DNA from: Flavipsychrobacter sp.
GTDB taxonomy: Bacteria; Bacteroidota; Bacteroidia; Chitinophagales; Chitinophagaceae
DNA: 40,587 nt
Reading direction: 5' to 3'
Assembly: GCA_016786665.1 (NCBI GenBank)
Contig: JAEUVZ010000075.1
Coordinates: 1-40,587 of the forward strand
The position numbers were made by a program, and so were the translations under genes. Below are positions 25,225-33,796 of the stretch, in pieces. The notes beneath the pieces were generated by a model that saw nothing but the letters and a program-made list of their open reading frames with translations, had not been told where the DNA came from and did not search any database. Position 1 is the first letter of the stretch. Every line of letters begins with the position of its first letter.

Positions 25225-25232
25225 TATCTTCG
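25225..25232 (+). promoter_or_regulatory. -7 box 12 nt before the dnaG start codon
   Basis: TATCTTCG matches TAnnTTTG except one base. Its first base is 12 nt before ATG 25237, the same distance as in the NAD(P)HX-repair gene, so transcription should begin at about the ATG. The place where a -33 box would lie is occupied by the AATC-phased repeat. Confidence 0.45.
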
Positions 25233-25236
25233 CACT

Positions 25237-27171
25237 ATGATCTCCCCTGCCAGTATACAGGATGTAATGAGCCGTGCCGACATTATAGATGTGGTAGGGC
25301 AGTTCGTGCGGTTGAAGAAACGGGGGGCCAACTATATAGCCAATTGCCCGTTTCACAACGAGAAGTCACCCTCCTTTTCCGTATCGGCGGCTAAGGGTAT
25401 CTATAAATGTTTCGGCTGCGGAAAGGCGGGCAACGTCGTCACCTTTGTTCAGGAGCACGAAAAGCTCACCTATCCCGAGGCTATCCGTTGGCTGGCAGGT
25501 TACTACAAAATAACCCTGGTGGAAACCGAGCGTACCCCCGAACAGCAACAGCAGCAGCTGGCCGAGGAAAGCCTGCGCATACTGAACGAGTTTGCCGCAG
25601 GCCACTTTCACGATGTGCTGCTGAATACCGAGGAGGGGCAGAATATAGGCCTGTCCTATTTTAAGCACAGGGGCTTCACCCAAGACACCATAGAGAAATT
25701 CAGGCTGGGCTACAACCCGGAGTCGGGCGATGCGTTTTTTAAAGCGGCAACCTTTAAAGGCCATAACCCGGAGCTGATGGAAAAGGCCGGCCTGGTGAAA
25801 AACCGCGACGGGCGGCACTACGATTCCTATCGGGGCCGGGTTATTTTTCCCATACAAAGCATGACGGGCCGTGTGCTGGGCTTTGGCGCGCGCGTACTGA
25901 AGAGCAACGAGCGCTCGCCTAAGTACATCAATACCCCCGAAAACGAACTCTACATCAAGAGCCGCGTGCTGTATGGTATGTACCAGTCGCGAAATGCCAT
26001 CAGCAAGCTGGATGAATGTTTCCTGGTGGAGGGCTACACCGACGTGATATCGCTGCACCAGGGCGGAGTGGAGAACGTAGTGGCCAGCAGCGGCACCTCG
26101 CTGACCGAGGACCAGCTGCGCCTGATAGGCCAGCTCACCAAGAACCTGACCATACTGTACGATGGTGATGCCGCGGGCATTAAAGCCGCATTGCGCGGGC
26201 TGGATATGGCCCTCTCCCAGAGCTTTAATGTACAACTGGTGCTGCTGCCCGATGGCGACGACCCCGATAGCTACATACAGAAGACAGGCGCCAATAAGTT
26301 CTACGAGTACGTAAAAGAGCACAAGCGCGATGTGATCGGCTTCCGGCTGGAAACAGGCCTGCGAGACGCGGGTACCGACCCGGTTAAGCGCTCGAAGCTG
26401 GTGAACGAAATAGCGGAGAGCATCGCCCGCATCAACAAGGCTGAGGACTTCTCGCTTCAGGACCACTACATTAAAGAAGCCGCCACCCGCCTGAAAGTAG
26501 AAGAAGCGGGCCTGGTGAACCTGGTAAATAAATACATCCGCGAGCGGGTAGAGCAGGCCGAGCGTTCCCAGCGCAAAGAGCAGGTACTACCCGAGCCTGA
26601 ATATATAGAAGAGGCCGATGAGCTTCCGGGTTTGCAGCCTCGCATAGCCGAGGATACCCAGGAATGGCACCTGGTGCGACTGCTGCTGGAAGAGGGTTGC
26701 CGCGAGTATGAAGGTTATGACAGCGTGGCCGACCTGATACACGAAACAATAGACACCGAATTTTTGCAGATACCACTGGTGCGGCAGATATACGATAGCT
26801 ACTTCAACTACCGGGCGGCCTATGGCAAGCACCCGGACATAGCTTACTTCATCAACTTCCCCGATGCGGAGGTACAGCGGAAGGTGGCTACAGTGCTGCA
26901 CGCTAATACCGACATTAGTCCTAACTGGAGCAAAAACTATGGTATAGAAAGCCTGAGCGGCGAACTGAACTATATAAACGACGTACGCAGTACGCTCAAC
27001 TACTTTGAGTGGAAGAACCTGATAGAGTTGCAGAAAGAACTGCTGCGGCGCATACAGGAAGAGCAGGACCCCCTGAAGCTGGGTGTATTACAGCGCAAAC
27101 TGATTGAACTGCAGGCTACCGAACGCCAGATGGTGGCCCGGCAGGGAACCGTAGATAAATACAAGAAATAA
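25237..27171 (+). CDS. dnaG: DNA primase
   Basis: 644 residues. DnaG makes RNA primers at the replication fork with the DnaB helicase. The N-terminal zinc ribbon has C37, H40, C58 and C61 (CPFH and CFGC). The TOPRIM catalytic core has the EGYTD motif at 265-269 and DGDAAG at 309-314, with the basic FGARVL strip before it. The C-terminal part (about 480-644) is helical and would bind the helicase. Length is normal. The last base of its TAA is the A of the ruvX ATG (TAATG), so the two are translated together. No rpoD or rpsU is adjacent, unlike in Gammaproteobacteria. Confidence 0.97.
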   Translation: MISPASIQDVMSRADIIDVVGQFVRLKKRGANYIANCPFHNEKSPSFSVSAAKGIYKCFGCGKAGNVVTFVQEHEKLTYPEAIRWLAGYYKITLVETERTPEQQQQQLAEESLRILNEFAAGHFHDVLLNTEEGQNIGLSYFKHRGFTQDTIEKFRLGYNPESGDAFFKAATFKGHNPELMEKAGLVKNRDGRHYDSYRGRVIFPIQSMTGRVLGFGARVLKSNERSPKYINTPENELYIKSRVLYGMYQSRNAISKLDECFLVEGYTDVISLHQGGVENVVASSGTSLTEDQLRLIGQLTKNLTILYDGDAAGIKAALRGLDMALSQSFNVQLVLLPDGDDPDSYIQKTGANKFYEYVKEHKRDVIGFRLETGLRDAGTDPVKRSKLVNEIAESIARINKAEDFSLQDHYIKEAATRLKVEEAGLVNLVNKYIRERVEQAERSQRKEQVLPEPEYIEEADELPGLQPRIAEDTQEWHLVRLLLEEGCREYEGYDSVADLIHETIDTEFLQIPLVRQIYDSYFNYRAAYGKHPDIAYFINFPDAEVQRKVATVLHANTDISPNWSKNYGIESLSGELNYINDVRSTLNYFEWKNLIELQKELLRRIQEEQDPLKLGVLQRKLIELQATERQMVARQGTVDKYKK

Positions 27172-27584
27172 TGGCCCGTATACTGGCACTCGATTTTGGG
27201 AAGAAACGGACCGGCGTGGCGGTGACCGACCCCCTGCAGATAATAGCTACGGGCTTGGCTACCGTAGACAGCAACGAGCTGATAGGCTACCTGAAAAAAT
27301 ACATGCAGGCCGAGCCTGTGGAACGGGTATTGATAGGCTACCCCCTCAACATGGACGACAGCGCTACCGATGCTACACCGCTGGTGGATAAGTTTATTGG
27401 TAAGTTCCGCAATGTGTTTAAGGAGTTGCCTATTGAAACCTGGGACGAGCGGCTCAGTTCCCGGATGGCCTCGCAGGCGATAGCGCAGATGGGGCTGAAG
27501 AAAAAAGACCGAGAGAACAAGGGCCTGGTAGATACCGTAAGTGCGGTCATCATTTTGCAGGAATACCTCGAAAGCCGCGGCTAA
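27171..27584 (+). CDS. ruvX: Putative Holliday-junction resolvase, YqgF/RuvX family
   Basis: 137 residues, normal for the family. RNase H-like fold with the first catalytic Asp in LALDFGKKRTGVAVTD (residue 7). It then has the VERVLIGYPLNMDDS block, WDERLSSRMA, and the final acidic DTVSAVIILQEYL. Family members are implicated in 16S pre-rRNA 5'-end processing and in resolvase activity; which role holds here cannot be told from sequence. It is coupled to dnaG through a one-base stop/start overlap, so both are made from one transcript. Confidence 0.93.
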   Translation: MARILALDFGKKRTGVAVTDPLQIIATGLATVDSNELIGYLKKYMQAEPVERVLIGYPLNMDDSATDATPLVDKFIGKFRNVFKELPIETWDERLSSRMASQAIAQMGLKKKDRENKGLVDTVSAVIILQEYLESRG

Positions 27585-27588
27585 TTGC

Positions 27589-27596
27589 TATCTTTG
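27589..27596 (+). promoter_or_regulatory. -7 box of the def promoter
   Basis: TATCTTTG, a perfect match to TAnnTTTG, lies just after the ruvX stop and 36 nt before the def ATG at 27625. A clear -33 TTTG at the right spacing was not found. Confidence 0.5.
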
Positions 27597-27624
27597 CCCG
27601 TCGTTTTTTTTAATAAAAGGAATT

Positions 27625-28203
27625 ATGGTGTTACCAATTGTGGCGTACGGACACCCCGTACTGCGGAAAGTAGCGGAAGATATAACCCCGGAATACCCGG
27701 AGCTGAAGAAGTTTATAGAAGATATGTGGGAGACCATGTATAACAGTAATGGAGTAGGGATAGCCGCGCCGCAGGTAAACAAGGCCATACGCCTCTTTGT
27801 AGTAGATACCGAGCAGATAGTGGAAGGGTTTGACGAGGAAGATAAGCGCCAGTACCCTAACGAAAAGCCGATAAAGCAGGTATTTATCAACGCCCGGAAG
27901 GTAGAGGAGACCGGCACGCCCTGGAGCTACAACGAGGGCTGCCTGAGCATACCCAAGGTGCGCGAGGATATTTCCCGCCCGCAGACCGTGCGCCTGCGCT
28001 ATATGGATGAGCAGTTTAAAGAGCACGAAGCGGAGTTTAGCGGTATCACTGCCCGGGTAATACTGCACGAGTACGACCATATAGACGGCAAGCTGTTTAT
28101 AGATTACCTGGCCCCCATCAAAAAGCGGCTGATAAAAAAGAAGCTGGATGATATCAGCAATGGTAAAATACGCACCGACTACCGGATGCTGTTCGCCAAA
28201 TAA
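27625..28203 (+). CDS. def: Peptide deformylase
   Basis: 192 residues from ATG 27625 (MVLPIVAYGHPVLRKVA). The open frame extends upstream into ruvX but only this start gives the family N-terminus, and a perfect -7 box lies 36 nt before it. The enzyme removes formyl groups from new proteins using Fe2+. The three motifs are present: GVGIAAPQ (43-50), EGCLS (104-108, metal Cys106) and HEYDH (148-152, metal His148 and His152, catalytic Glu149). A 10-15-residue insert around GFDEEDKRQYPNEK is common in Bacteroidota enzymes. Separately promoted from dnaG-ruvX. Confidence 0.97.
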   Translation: MVLPIVAYGHPVLRKVAEDITPEYPELKKFIEDMWETMYNSNGVGIAAPQVNKAIRLFVVDTEQIVEGFDEEDKRQYPNEKPIKQVFINARKVEETGTPWSYNEGCLSIPKVREDISRPQTVRLRYMDEQFKEHEAEFSGITARVILHEYDHIDGKLFIDYLAPIKKRLIKKKLDDISNGKIRTDYRMLFAK

Positions 28204-28294
28204 TTTCTTATATAATTCTTAGAGAGGCTTTTAGGGCGTTTGGGTGTTTCGGCATATATTCGCTCTGTAAATCATTTACCGGCATTTGTCAACA

Positions 28295-28864
28295 GTGAGC
28301 ATATATACGGAAGAGGAACTGGTCCTGTTGCTGAAGGAACAGAGCCGCGACGCTTTCAATTACCTGTATGGCAACTACTCGGCTGTGCTGTATGGCGTTA
28401 TACGCCGCACCATATTTGATGAGCAGACCGCGCAGGATGTGCTGCAGGAGACCTTTGTAAAAATATGGTCAAATATCGCCCGCTACGATGCCGGTAAAGG
28501 CCGTATCTACACCTGGATGATTAATATAGCCCGCAATGCGGCGATTGATAAGCTCCGTTCTAAAGGGGAGATTATGAAGGGCAAAATCCAAACGGGTGAA
28601 GAAATCGTAATTAATAATCAAAGGGGTACAACGGCACAGTCAACCGACACGATAGGAGTGAAGGCGGCGGTGGAATCGCTGGAACCACAATACAGGGCGA
28701 TAGTAGACCTCGCCTATTTTAAAGGATATACGCAGGACGAAATAGCGAAAGCGCTGGACGTGCCCCTGGGCACTGTAAAAACACGGATGCGGCATGCCCT
28801 CAAGGTATTGCGCGAACATTTCAGCGTATATTTAATATTGCTGAGTTTATTTGGGGATTGGTAA
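28295..28864 (+). CDS. ECF-family RNA polymerase sigma factor
   Basis: 189 residues from GTG 28295 (MSIYTEEELVLLLKEQ). A TTG at 28286 would add three residues, and the choice is not certain. Region 2 contains FNYLYGNYSAVLYGVI, the DEQTAQDVLQETFVKIW helix (core binding) and the GRIYTWMINIARNAAIDKLRS -10 recognition helix. Region 4 has the helix-turn-helix YKGYTQDEIAKALDVPLGTVKTRMRHALKVL. ECF sigma factors read special promoters and are held by an anti-sigma partner, here the next gene. A TATATTCG box at 28255-28262 may be its promoter. Confidence 0.93.
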   Translation: MSIYTEEELVLLLKEQSRDAFNYLYGNYSAVLYGVIRRTIFDEQTAQDVLQETFVKIWSNIARYDAGKGRIYTWMINIARNAAIDKLRSKGEIMKGKIQTGEEIVINNQRGTTAQSTDTIGVKAAVESLEPQYRAIVDLAYFKGYTQDEIAKALDVPLGTVKTRMRHALKVLREHFSVYLILLSLFGDW

Positions 28865-28895
28865 GTGGGCGGAACGCCGCAAAGCGAGTAAAGAA

Positions 28896-29702
28896 GTGGA
28901 CATAAAAGCATACATAGAATCAGGCATCCTTGAAGCATACGTGCTGGATACCCTGGACCCAACAGAAAGGGCCGAGGTACAGTCGTACATTTCAACGTAT
29001 CCCGAAATAGCTGCGGAAGTTGCGGCTATAGAAGGGGCGATGCTTTCCTATGCGGAAGCCTCTTCAGAAGCGCCCCCCGTTCATATGCAGGAAAAGATAT
29101 GGCAGGCGCTGACAGGAGAAGCGGCTAATGCTCCTAATAAAACCATTCCACTGGCGCCGGTAGAGCGCCGCCGGCAATACCGCTGGGCCAATGCCGCCAT
29201 GCTGATAGCCCTGGTGGGTAGCATGGGTATCAATATCCTGTTCTGGTACCAGAAGGGAGGCACGGAAACGGAACTGGCCACCGCGCGGCAGCACCTGGAA
29301 ATGACCCAGCAGCAGCAGGCCGCCCTGATAACAGAGGTGGCGAAGTACAAGCAGGAAAAGGACATGATGGCCAACCCCGACATGATATCGGTGCCCATGA
29401 AGAGCCTGAAACCGGGGCAGGACATGGTAGCTACCGTGTACTGGAACAAAACCAAAGGGGAGGCCTACCTGCACATGCAGAAGCTGCCCGCACCCGCAAA
29501 GGGAAAGCAATACCAGATGTGGGTAATACAAGACGGCAAGCCGGTAAGCATGGGTGTACTGCCTGTGGAAGTGGCCGAGGGTAGAATGATACCCAAATTC
29601 CCCATGGAAATAAAAGAAGGCCAGGCGTTTGCCATATCGCTGGAAAACATAGGTGGCAGCGCCACCCCTACCGAGGTGTACGTGCTCGGAAAAGTATCCT
29701 GA
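28896..29702 (+). CDS. Membrane-bound anti-sigma factor (RskA-like)
   Basis: 268 residues from GTG 28896 (MDIKAYIESGILEAYVLDTLDPTE), preferred because this is the usual family opening. An in-frame TTG at 28851 would overlap the sigma gene by 14 bp and add 15 basic residues. The N-domain (1-70) is helical and should hold the sigma factor. It lacks the HxxxCxxC zinc motif. One membrane helix follows (about 105-125, AAMLIALVGSMGINILFWY). A periplasmic coiled stretch (ARQHLEMTQQQQAALITEV) leads to an RskA C-terminal domain (ATVYWNKTKGEAYLHMQKLPAPAKGKQYQMWVI). Such factors are usually cleaved when the envelope signal arrives. Pairs with the preceding sigma gene. Confidence 0.88.
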   Translation: MDIKAYIESGILEAYVLDTLDPTERAEVQSYISTYPEIAAEVAAIEGAMLSYAEASSEAPPVHMQEKIWQALTGEAANAPNKTIPLAPVERRRQYRWANAAMLIALVGSMGINILFWYQKGGTETELATARQHLEMTQQQQAALITEVAKYKQEKDMMANPDMISVPMKSLKPGQDMVATVYWNKTKGEAYLHMQKLPAPAKGKQYQMWVIQDGKPVSMGVLPVEVAEGRMIPKFPMEIKEGQAFAISLENIGGSATPTEVYVLGKVS

Positions 29703-29759
29703 TAAATTATTCCCGTCATGTTTTGGTTACATCTGCGCCACCGGCCAGAAATTACGCCG

Positions 29760-29785
29760 TTGAGCCATTAAAAAGCGTACCTTTG
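29760..29785 (+). promoter_or_regulatory. Promoter of lepA
   Basis: Perfect -7 box TACCTTTG (29778-29785), 26 nt before the ATG, with TTG at 29760-29762. The spacing between the two (15 nt) is shorter than the usual ~18-19. Confidence 0.5.
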
Positions 29786-29803
29786 CCAGTCTTTTAAGCA
29801 TAT

Positions 29804-31600
29804 ATGCAAAACATTCGCAATTTCTGTATCATAGCCCATATCGATCACGGTAAGAGTACACTCGCCGACCGCCTGCTGGAGCACACCAAGACCATATCCG
29901 ACCGCGATATGCAAAACCAGGTGCTGGATGATATGGACCTGGAACGGGAGAAAGGTATTACCATCAAGAGCAAGGCGATACAGATGGACTTTGAACACAA
30001 AGGCCAGAAGTATAAACTGAACCTGATAGATACTCCCGGCCACGTAGACTTCTCTTACGAGGTATCGCGGGCGCTGGCCGCCTGTGAAGGGGCGCTGCTG
30101 CTGGTAGATGCCTCACAGGGCATACAGGCGCAAACCATATCGAACCTGTACCTGGCGCTGGAAAACGATCTGGAGATAATACCCGTTATCAACAAGATAG
30201 ACATGGAGGGTGCGATGATACCCGAAGTGACCGACCAGATAGTGGACCTGATAGGCTGCAAGCCGGAAGAAATTGTGCTGGCGAGCGGTAAGTCGGGCAT
30301 AGGTATAGAGGAGATCATGACCGCTATCATAGACCGCATACCCGCTCCGAAAGGAAACCCTGCCGCACCGCTGCAGGCGCTGATATTCGATAGCGTGTTC
30401 AATTCGTTCCGCGGCATCATAGCCTATTACAGGGTGGTGAACGGAACGATAAACAAAGGCGACAAAGTAAAATTCTACCATACCGACAACGAATATTTTG
30501 CCGACGAAGTAGGCGTGCTGAAGCTGGGCCTGGCCCCGCAAAAAAGCGTGTCGGCGGGCGATGTGGGATACATCATTACCGGCATTAAGAATGCCAAGGA
30601 AGTAAAAGTAGGGGATACCATCACCACCGTAGTAAACCCCACCCAGGAAGTAGTGAAGGGTTTTGAAGAGGTGAAGCCGATGGTATTTGCCGGTATCTTC
30701 CCCGTAGAGACCGATGACTTTGAGGAACTGCGGGAGTGCATGGAAAAGCTTCAGCTCAACGACGCTTCGCTCACTTTTGAGCCGGAAACATCGCAGGCGC
30801 TGGGCTTCGGTTTCCGATGCGGCTTCCTCGGTATGCTCCATATGGAGATTATACAGGAGCGGCTGGAACGCGAGTTTAACCAGACGGTAATTACTACGGT
30901 ACCCAACGTGAGCTTTAAAGCATACACCACGCGGGAAAAGGACAAGGCCCTGATAGTGAACAACCCATCGGAAATGCCCGACCCCAGCCGCATGGACCGG
31001 ATAGATGAACCATTTATCCGCGCGCAGATAATCACGCTCCCCGACTATATAGGCAACATCATGAGCCTTTGCCTGGGCAAGCGCGGGCTGCTGGTGAACC
31101 AGCACTACCTGACGCCTACACGGGTGGAACTGATATTTGAAATGCCGCTCACCGAAATAGTGTTCGACTTTTATGATAAGCTTAAGTCGTCTACAAGGGG
31201 CTACGCTTCGTTCGACTATCACCCCATAGACTACCGCGAAAGTGATATAGTGAAGATGGACATACTGCTGAACGGTGATAAGGTGGATGCCCTGAGCGCG
31301 TTGATACACCGCAGCCGCACGCAGGACTTTGGCCGCAAGCTGTGCGCCAAGCTGAAGGAGCTGCTGCCCCGCCAGCAGTTTATGATAGCCATACAGGCTG
31401 CCGTGGGCGCTAAGATAGTAGCCCGCGAAACCATATCGGCCATGCGGAAAGACGTAACCGCCAAGTGTTATGGTGGTGACATCAGCCGGAAACGTAAGCT
31501 GCTGGAAAAGCAGAAAGAAGGGAAGAAGCGTATGCGCCAGATAGGTAGCGTAGACGTACCGCAGGAAGCCTTCCTCGCGGTGTTGAAGCTGGATGATTAG
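29804..31600 (+). CDS. lepA: Elongation factor 4 (back-translocating ribosomal GTPase)
   Basis: 598 residues. The G1 loop AHIDHGKS is at 11-18, switch I ends in REKGITIK, G3 is DTPGHVDF and G4 NKID. The EF-4 specific C-terminal domain ends in [22 protein letters not shown], which identifies LepA rather than EF-G or BipA. It is thought to act on stalled or misassembled ribosomes. Length and domains are standard. Promoted separately from the sigma/anti-sigma pair and closed by a strong terminator. No lepB follows, unlike in Proteobacteria. Confidence 0.97.
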   Translation: MQNIRNFCIIAHIDHGKSTLADRLLEHTKTISDRDMQNQVLDDMDLEREKGITIKSKAIQMDFEHKGQKYKLNLIDTPGHVDFSYEVSRALAACEGALLLVDASQGIQAQTISNLYLALENDLEIIPVINKIDMEGAMIPEVTDQIVDLIGCKPEEIVLASGKSGIGIEEIMTAIIDRIPAPKGNPAAPLQALIFDSVFNSFRGIIAYYRVVNGTINKGDKVKFYHTDNEYFADEVGVLKLGLAPQKSVSAGDVGYIITGIKNAKEVKVGDTITTVVNPTQEVVKGFEEVKPMVFAGIFPVETDDFEELRECMEKLQLNDASLTFEPETSQALGFGFRCGFLGMLHMEIIQERLEREFNQTVITTVPNVSFKAYTTREKDKALIVNNPSEMPDPSRMDRIDEPFIRAQIITLPDYIGNIMSLCLGKRGLLVNQHYLTPTRVELIFEMPLTEIVFDFYDKLKSSTRGYASFDYHPIDYRESDIVKMDILLNGDKVDALSALIHRSRTQDFGRKLCAKLKELLPRQQFMIAIQAAVGAKIVARETISAMRKDVTAKCYGGDISRKRKLLEKQKEGKKRMRQIGSVDVPQEAFLAVLKLDD

Positions 31601-31639
31601 CACGTGCCGTGCTGAAGTGGCGCGGTGGAAATATACAGG

Positions 31640-31674
31640 GCGCGGAAGGTGAAAGCTTTCCGCGCTTTTATTTT
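31640..31674 (+). terminator. Rho-independent terminator of lepA
   Basis: 8-bp stem GCGCGGAA (31640-31647) / TTCCGCGC (31658-31665), followed by TTTTATTTT. It lies 40 nt after the stop codon and just before the convergent porin gene ends. Confidence 0.88.
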
Positions 31675-31690
31675 GTCTTGTCTTATCCTC

Positions 31691-33670
31691 TTAGTTGATG
31701 AGTTCCCAGGCGAAGCCGAAACGCAGCATGAAATCCTGCGCGGGGTACCAACCGGGAGTAGTGATAAGGTTGTTATAAAACAGTTGCTGCAACTGGTCGA
31801 GGGAGAGGGAGGCGCGGAACTGCTTTATCTTGAAATTGAAGAAGAAGGTGCCTTCCGGGGTGTTGCTAAGGGTAACGGCATCCTGGTAGTAATACCGGTT
31901 GAAGAAGGGGGAGTATCCCGCCGATTCGTAGTCGGTATGGTAGCGGGCTTCCAGGCCCACAGCCACTTTCAGCGCCCGCTTAAACATATAGGTTTCCAGC
32001 GCCAGTTGGTGGCGGCCCAGCAGCGTGGGGACATTTACGGGGGCGCCGCCGGTCTTTTGCTGAAAGGCGACCTCATTATCGAACGTAAAATTCCCAAAGT
32101 GGAACAGCTTGCGTAGCCACACCTGCGTGAGGTTGAACGTGCCGGAATACTGGTCGGGGAGCTGCTGTTGGTTAAGGTAAATCATATTGGCCACCACGTA
32201 GTTCCGCAGCCCGGCGGAAAGATGCAGCCGGTCGCTGTTCAGCACCAGGTACAGTTGCGATATACTCTCTTTGCCAAAGCTCCACTGGTATTGTACGTAC
32301 TGGTTGGCGTAGATGCCGTAGTTATAGGGATTGCTCTGCAGCTGCTGCTGCACCCCGGCGGTGACGCTTCCCAACCCCTTAAAGTCCTTCACCGCCGAAA
32401 CATTCAGCAAGAAGTCCCCCGCCGATGAGCCGGTAAAGTAAAACTGCGTACTGGCGTTAAAGCCCCACTGGCCCTGCTCCAGTACGTCTTTGCGCAGCTC
32501 ACCTACTACAAAGTTGCTGATAATATTTTCATTGTCGGTGCCGGTAATATACCGGCTCTGGAAACGGTCATAGCGGTTGCCCACCCCGGCGGTGAAAGCC
32601 ACCTGCTTCCCCGGCTTCCCGAAAAAGCTATTCAGCAGTATGCGGTTTTCTACTTTCGTCCAGTGCTGGCGGGCGTACACCGAATCGTTGGTGAAGAACG
32701 CGCGCTCCAGCAGCCCGGTGTAGCGCAGGGAGTCGGGGCGTACATCGTTGTACACATGCTTGTCGTTGCGCAGCTCAAACCGGTGGGTAATACGGAAGCG
32801 GGGTATCAGCCGGTAGCTGAAGCTGGTAGAGTCGGCGCTGTACACGGTGTCTTCCCGCCCCACGGTATAGCTGTGGTTCAGGAATACGGAGTAGTCGCGC
32901 AGCATATTGGTAACGGGCGAGCGGGTAGTGCTGTAGCCGGCGTTCTCAAAGGCTACGGGTATCACCCTGCGGTCACCATAGCTGTCGTCCTCCAGGTAGC
33001 TGAGCGAGGTGATGCCCCCGTTCTCGTCTTGCTGCATTTTGTTGTAAACCACTCCGCCGTGCAGTTCGTAGTGCTGTTTCTTAGAGCGGTAGTGCGTGCT
33101 CAGGAAGACGTTGTCGTCGTTGTTTCGTTGGCTTTTATAGAAACCCCTCGAATTGATTTTCTGGTATTGTGCGGTTACGTTCCAGTAGGGATTAATGTTT
33201 TGGGAATGCAGCAGCCGCGATACCTGCTCCAGCTTGCTGCCCAGTTGGTAGTTGAATATGCTGTATGGGCGGGTAGTATTGTAGTAGGGCAGGCTGTCTA
33301 CCTCGTTGCGGTACACATCATAGGCACGATAGCCCAGTGTGGGCCCCACCCGGTACTCCGGGGCGAAAAGCAGGCTGCGCGAGGCGCTGCCCATATTGCC
33401 CAGGTCGCGGTGCCAGGGCTGGGAGAACGGCCTGCGGTGGAAGCTGTGTATGCTGCTGTCGGGGAAGTGTTTCTTAGGCGTGTGCAACTGGTGGTACCAT
33501 ATTACGGCCCGTTCGTCTTTCCAGTGCTGGTCGTTGGTTTTGTCGGCGCTGGTATCGCGGGGATTGTTGAAGCTGCCCGGTGTATTGGTTTGTAATTGCG
33601 CCCGCGCTTCGCCGGTGCAAAGACAGGCGGCAACCCATATAAAAATAACAAGTCCTCTAATGCAGCTCAA
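31691..33670 (-). CDS. Putative porin (Porin_10-like outer-membrane barrel)
   Basis: 659 residues from TTG 33670. A TAA lies four codons upstream in frame and no ATG exists near, so TTG is the only reasonable start. The signal peptide ends about EARAQ (25). The body is strand-rich with many Tyr/Phe/Asn turns (LGYRAYDVYRNEVDSLPYYNTTRPYSIFNYQLGSK, WNVTAQYQKINSRGFYKSQ). It ends in DFMLRFGFAWELIN. The sequence style and length fit the Bacteroidota putative porin (Porin_10) family, believed to form general outer-membrane channels. It lies downstream of the purine nucleoside phosphorylase gene on the same strand but has its own -7 box, so it need not share a transcript. Confidence 0.85.
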   Translation of the reverse strand: MSCIRGLVIFIWVAACLCTGEARAQLQTNTPGSFNNPRDTSADKTNDQHWKDERAVIWYHQLHTPKKHFPDSSIHSFHRRPFSQPWHRDLGNMGSASRSLLFAPEYRVGPTLGYRAYDVYRNEVDSLPYYNTTRPYSIFNYQLGSKLEQVSRLLHSQNINPYWNVTAQYQKINSRGFYKSQRNNDDNVFLSTHYRSKKQHYELHGGVVYNKMQQDENGGITSLSYLEDDSYGDRRVIPVAFENAGYSTTRSPVTNMLRDYSVFLNHSYTVGREDTVYSADSTSFSYRLIPRFRITHRFELRNDKHVYNDVRPDSLRYTGLLERAFFTNDSVYARQHWTKVENRILLNSFFGKPGKQVAFTAGVGNRYDRFQSRYITGTDNENIISNFVVGELRKDVLEQGQWGFNASTQFYFTGSSAGDFLLNVSAVKDFKGLGSVTAGVQQQLQSNPYNYGIYANQYVQYQWSFGKESISQLYLVLNSDRLHLSAGLRNYVVANMIYLNQQQLPDQYSGTFNLTQVWLRKLFHFGNFTFDNEVAFQQKTGGAPVNVPTLLGRHQLALETYMFKRALKVAVGLEARYHTDYESAGYSPFFNRYYYQDAVTLSNTPEGTFFFNFKIKQFRASLSLDQLQQLFYNNLITTPGWYPAQDFMLRFGFAWELIN

Positions 33671-33711
33671 TTCGGTGCTTTAATGTAATTACCGGTAAAC
33701 GATTCTCCCGG

Positions 33712-33719
33712 CAAAGGTA
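33712..33719 (-). promoter_or_regulatory. -7 box of the porin gene
   Basis: TACCTTTG on the minus strand, a perfect match to TAnnTTTG, 42 nt before the TTG start at 33670. No well-placed -33 box was recognised. Confidence 0.5.
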
Positions 33720-33796
33720 ATTCAATACCCTGATTGCGCCACAGCCGTCCTAAACAGATTATTCCCCGTTAAACACCAGGAAAGCCCCTTTAGGGA

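Larger units (their letters stand above)
24936..25236. other. Repeat-bearing non-coding stretch before dnaG
   Basis: About 300 bases without a gene. It contains a truncated GCGAG repeat (24944-24955, the 3' arm deleted), a full copy (25031-25075), a G9 tract (25125-25133), an AATC-phased repeat (25181-25210) and the dnaG -7 box (25225-25232). Confidence 0.6.
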
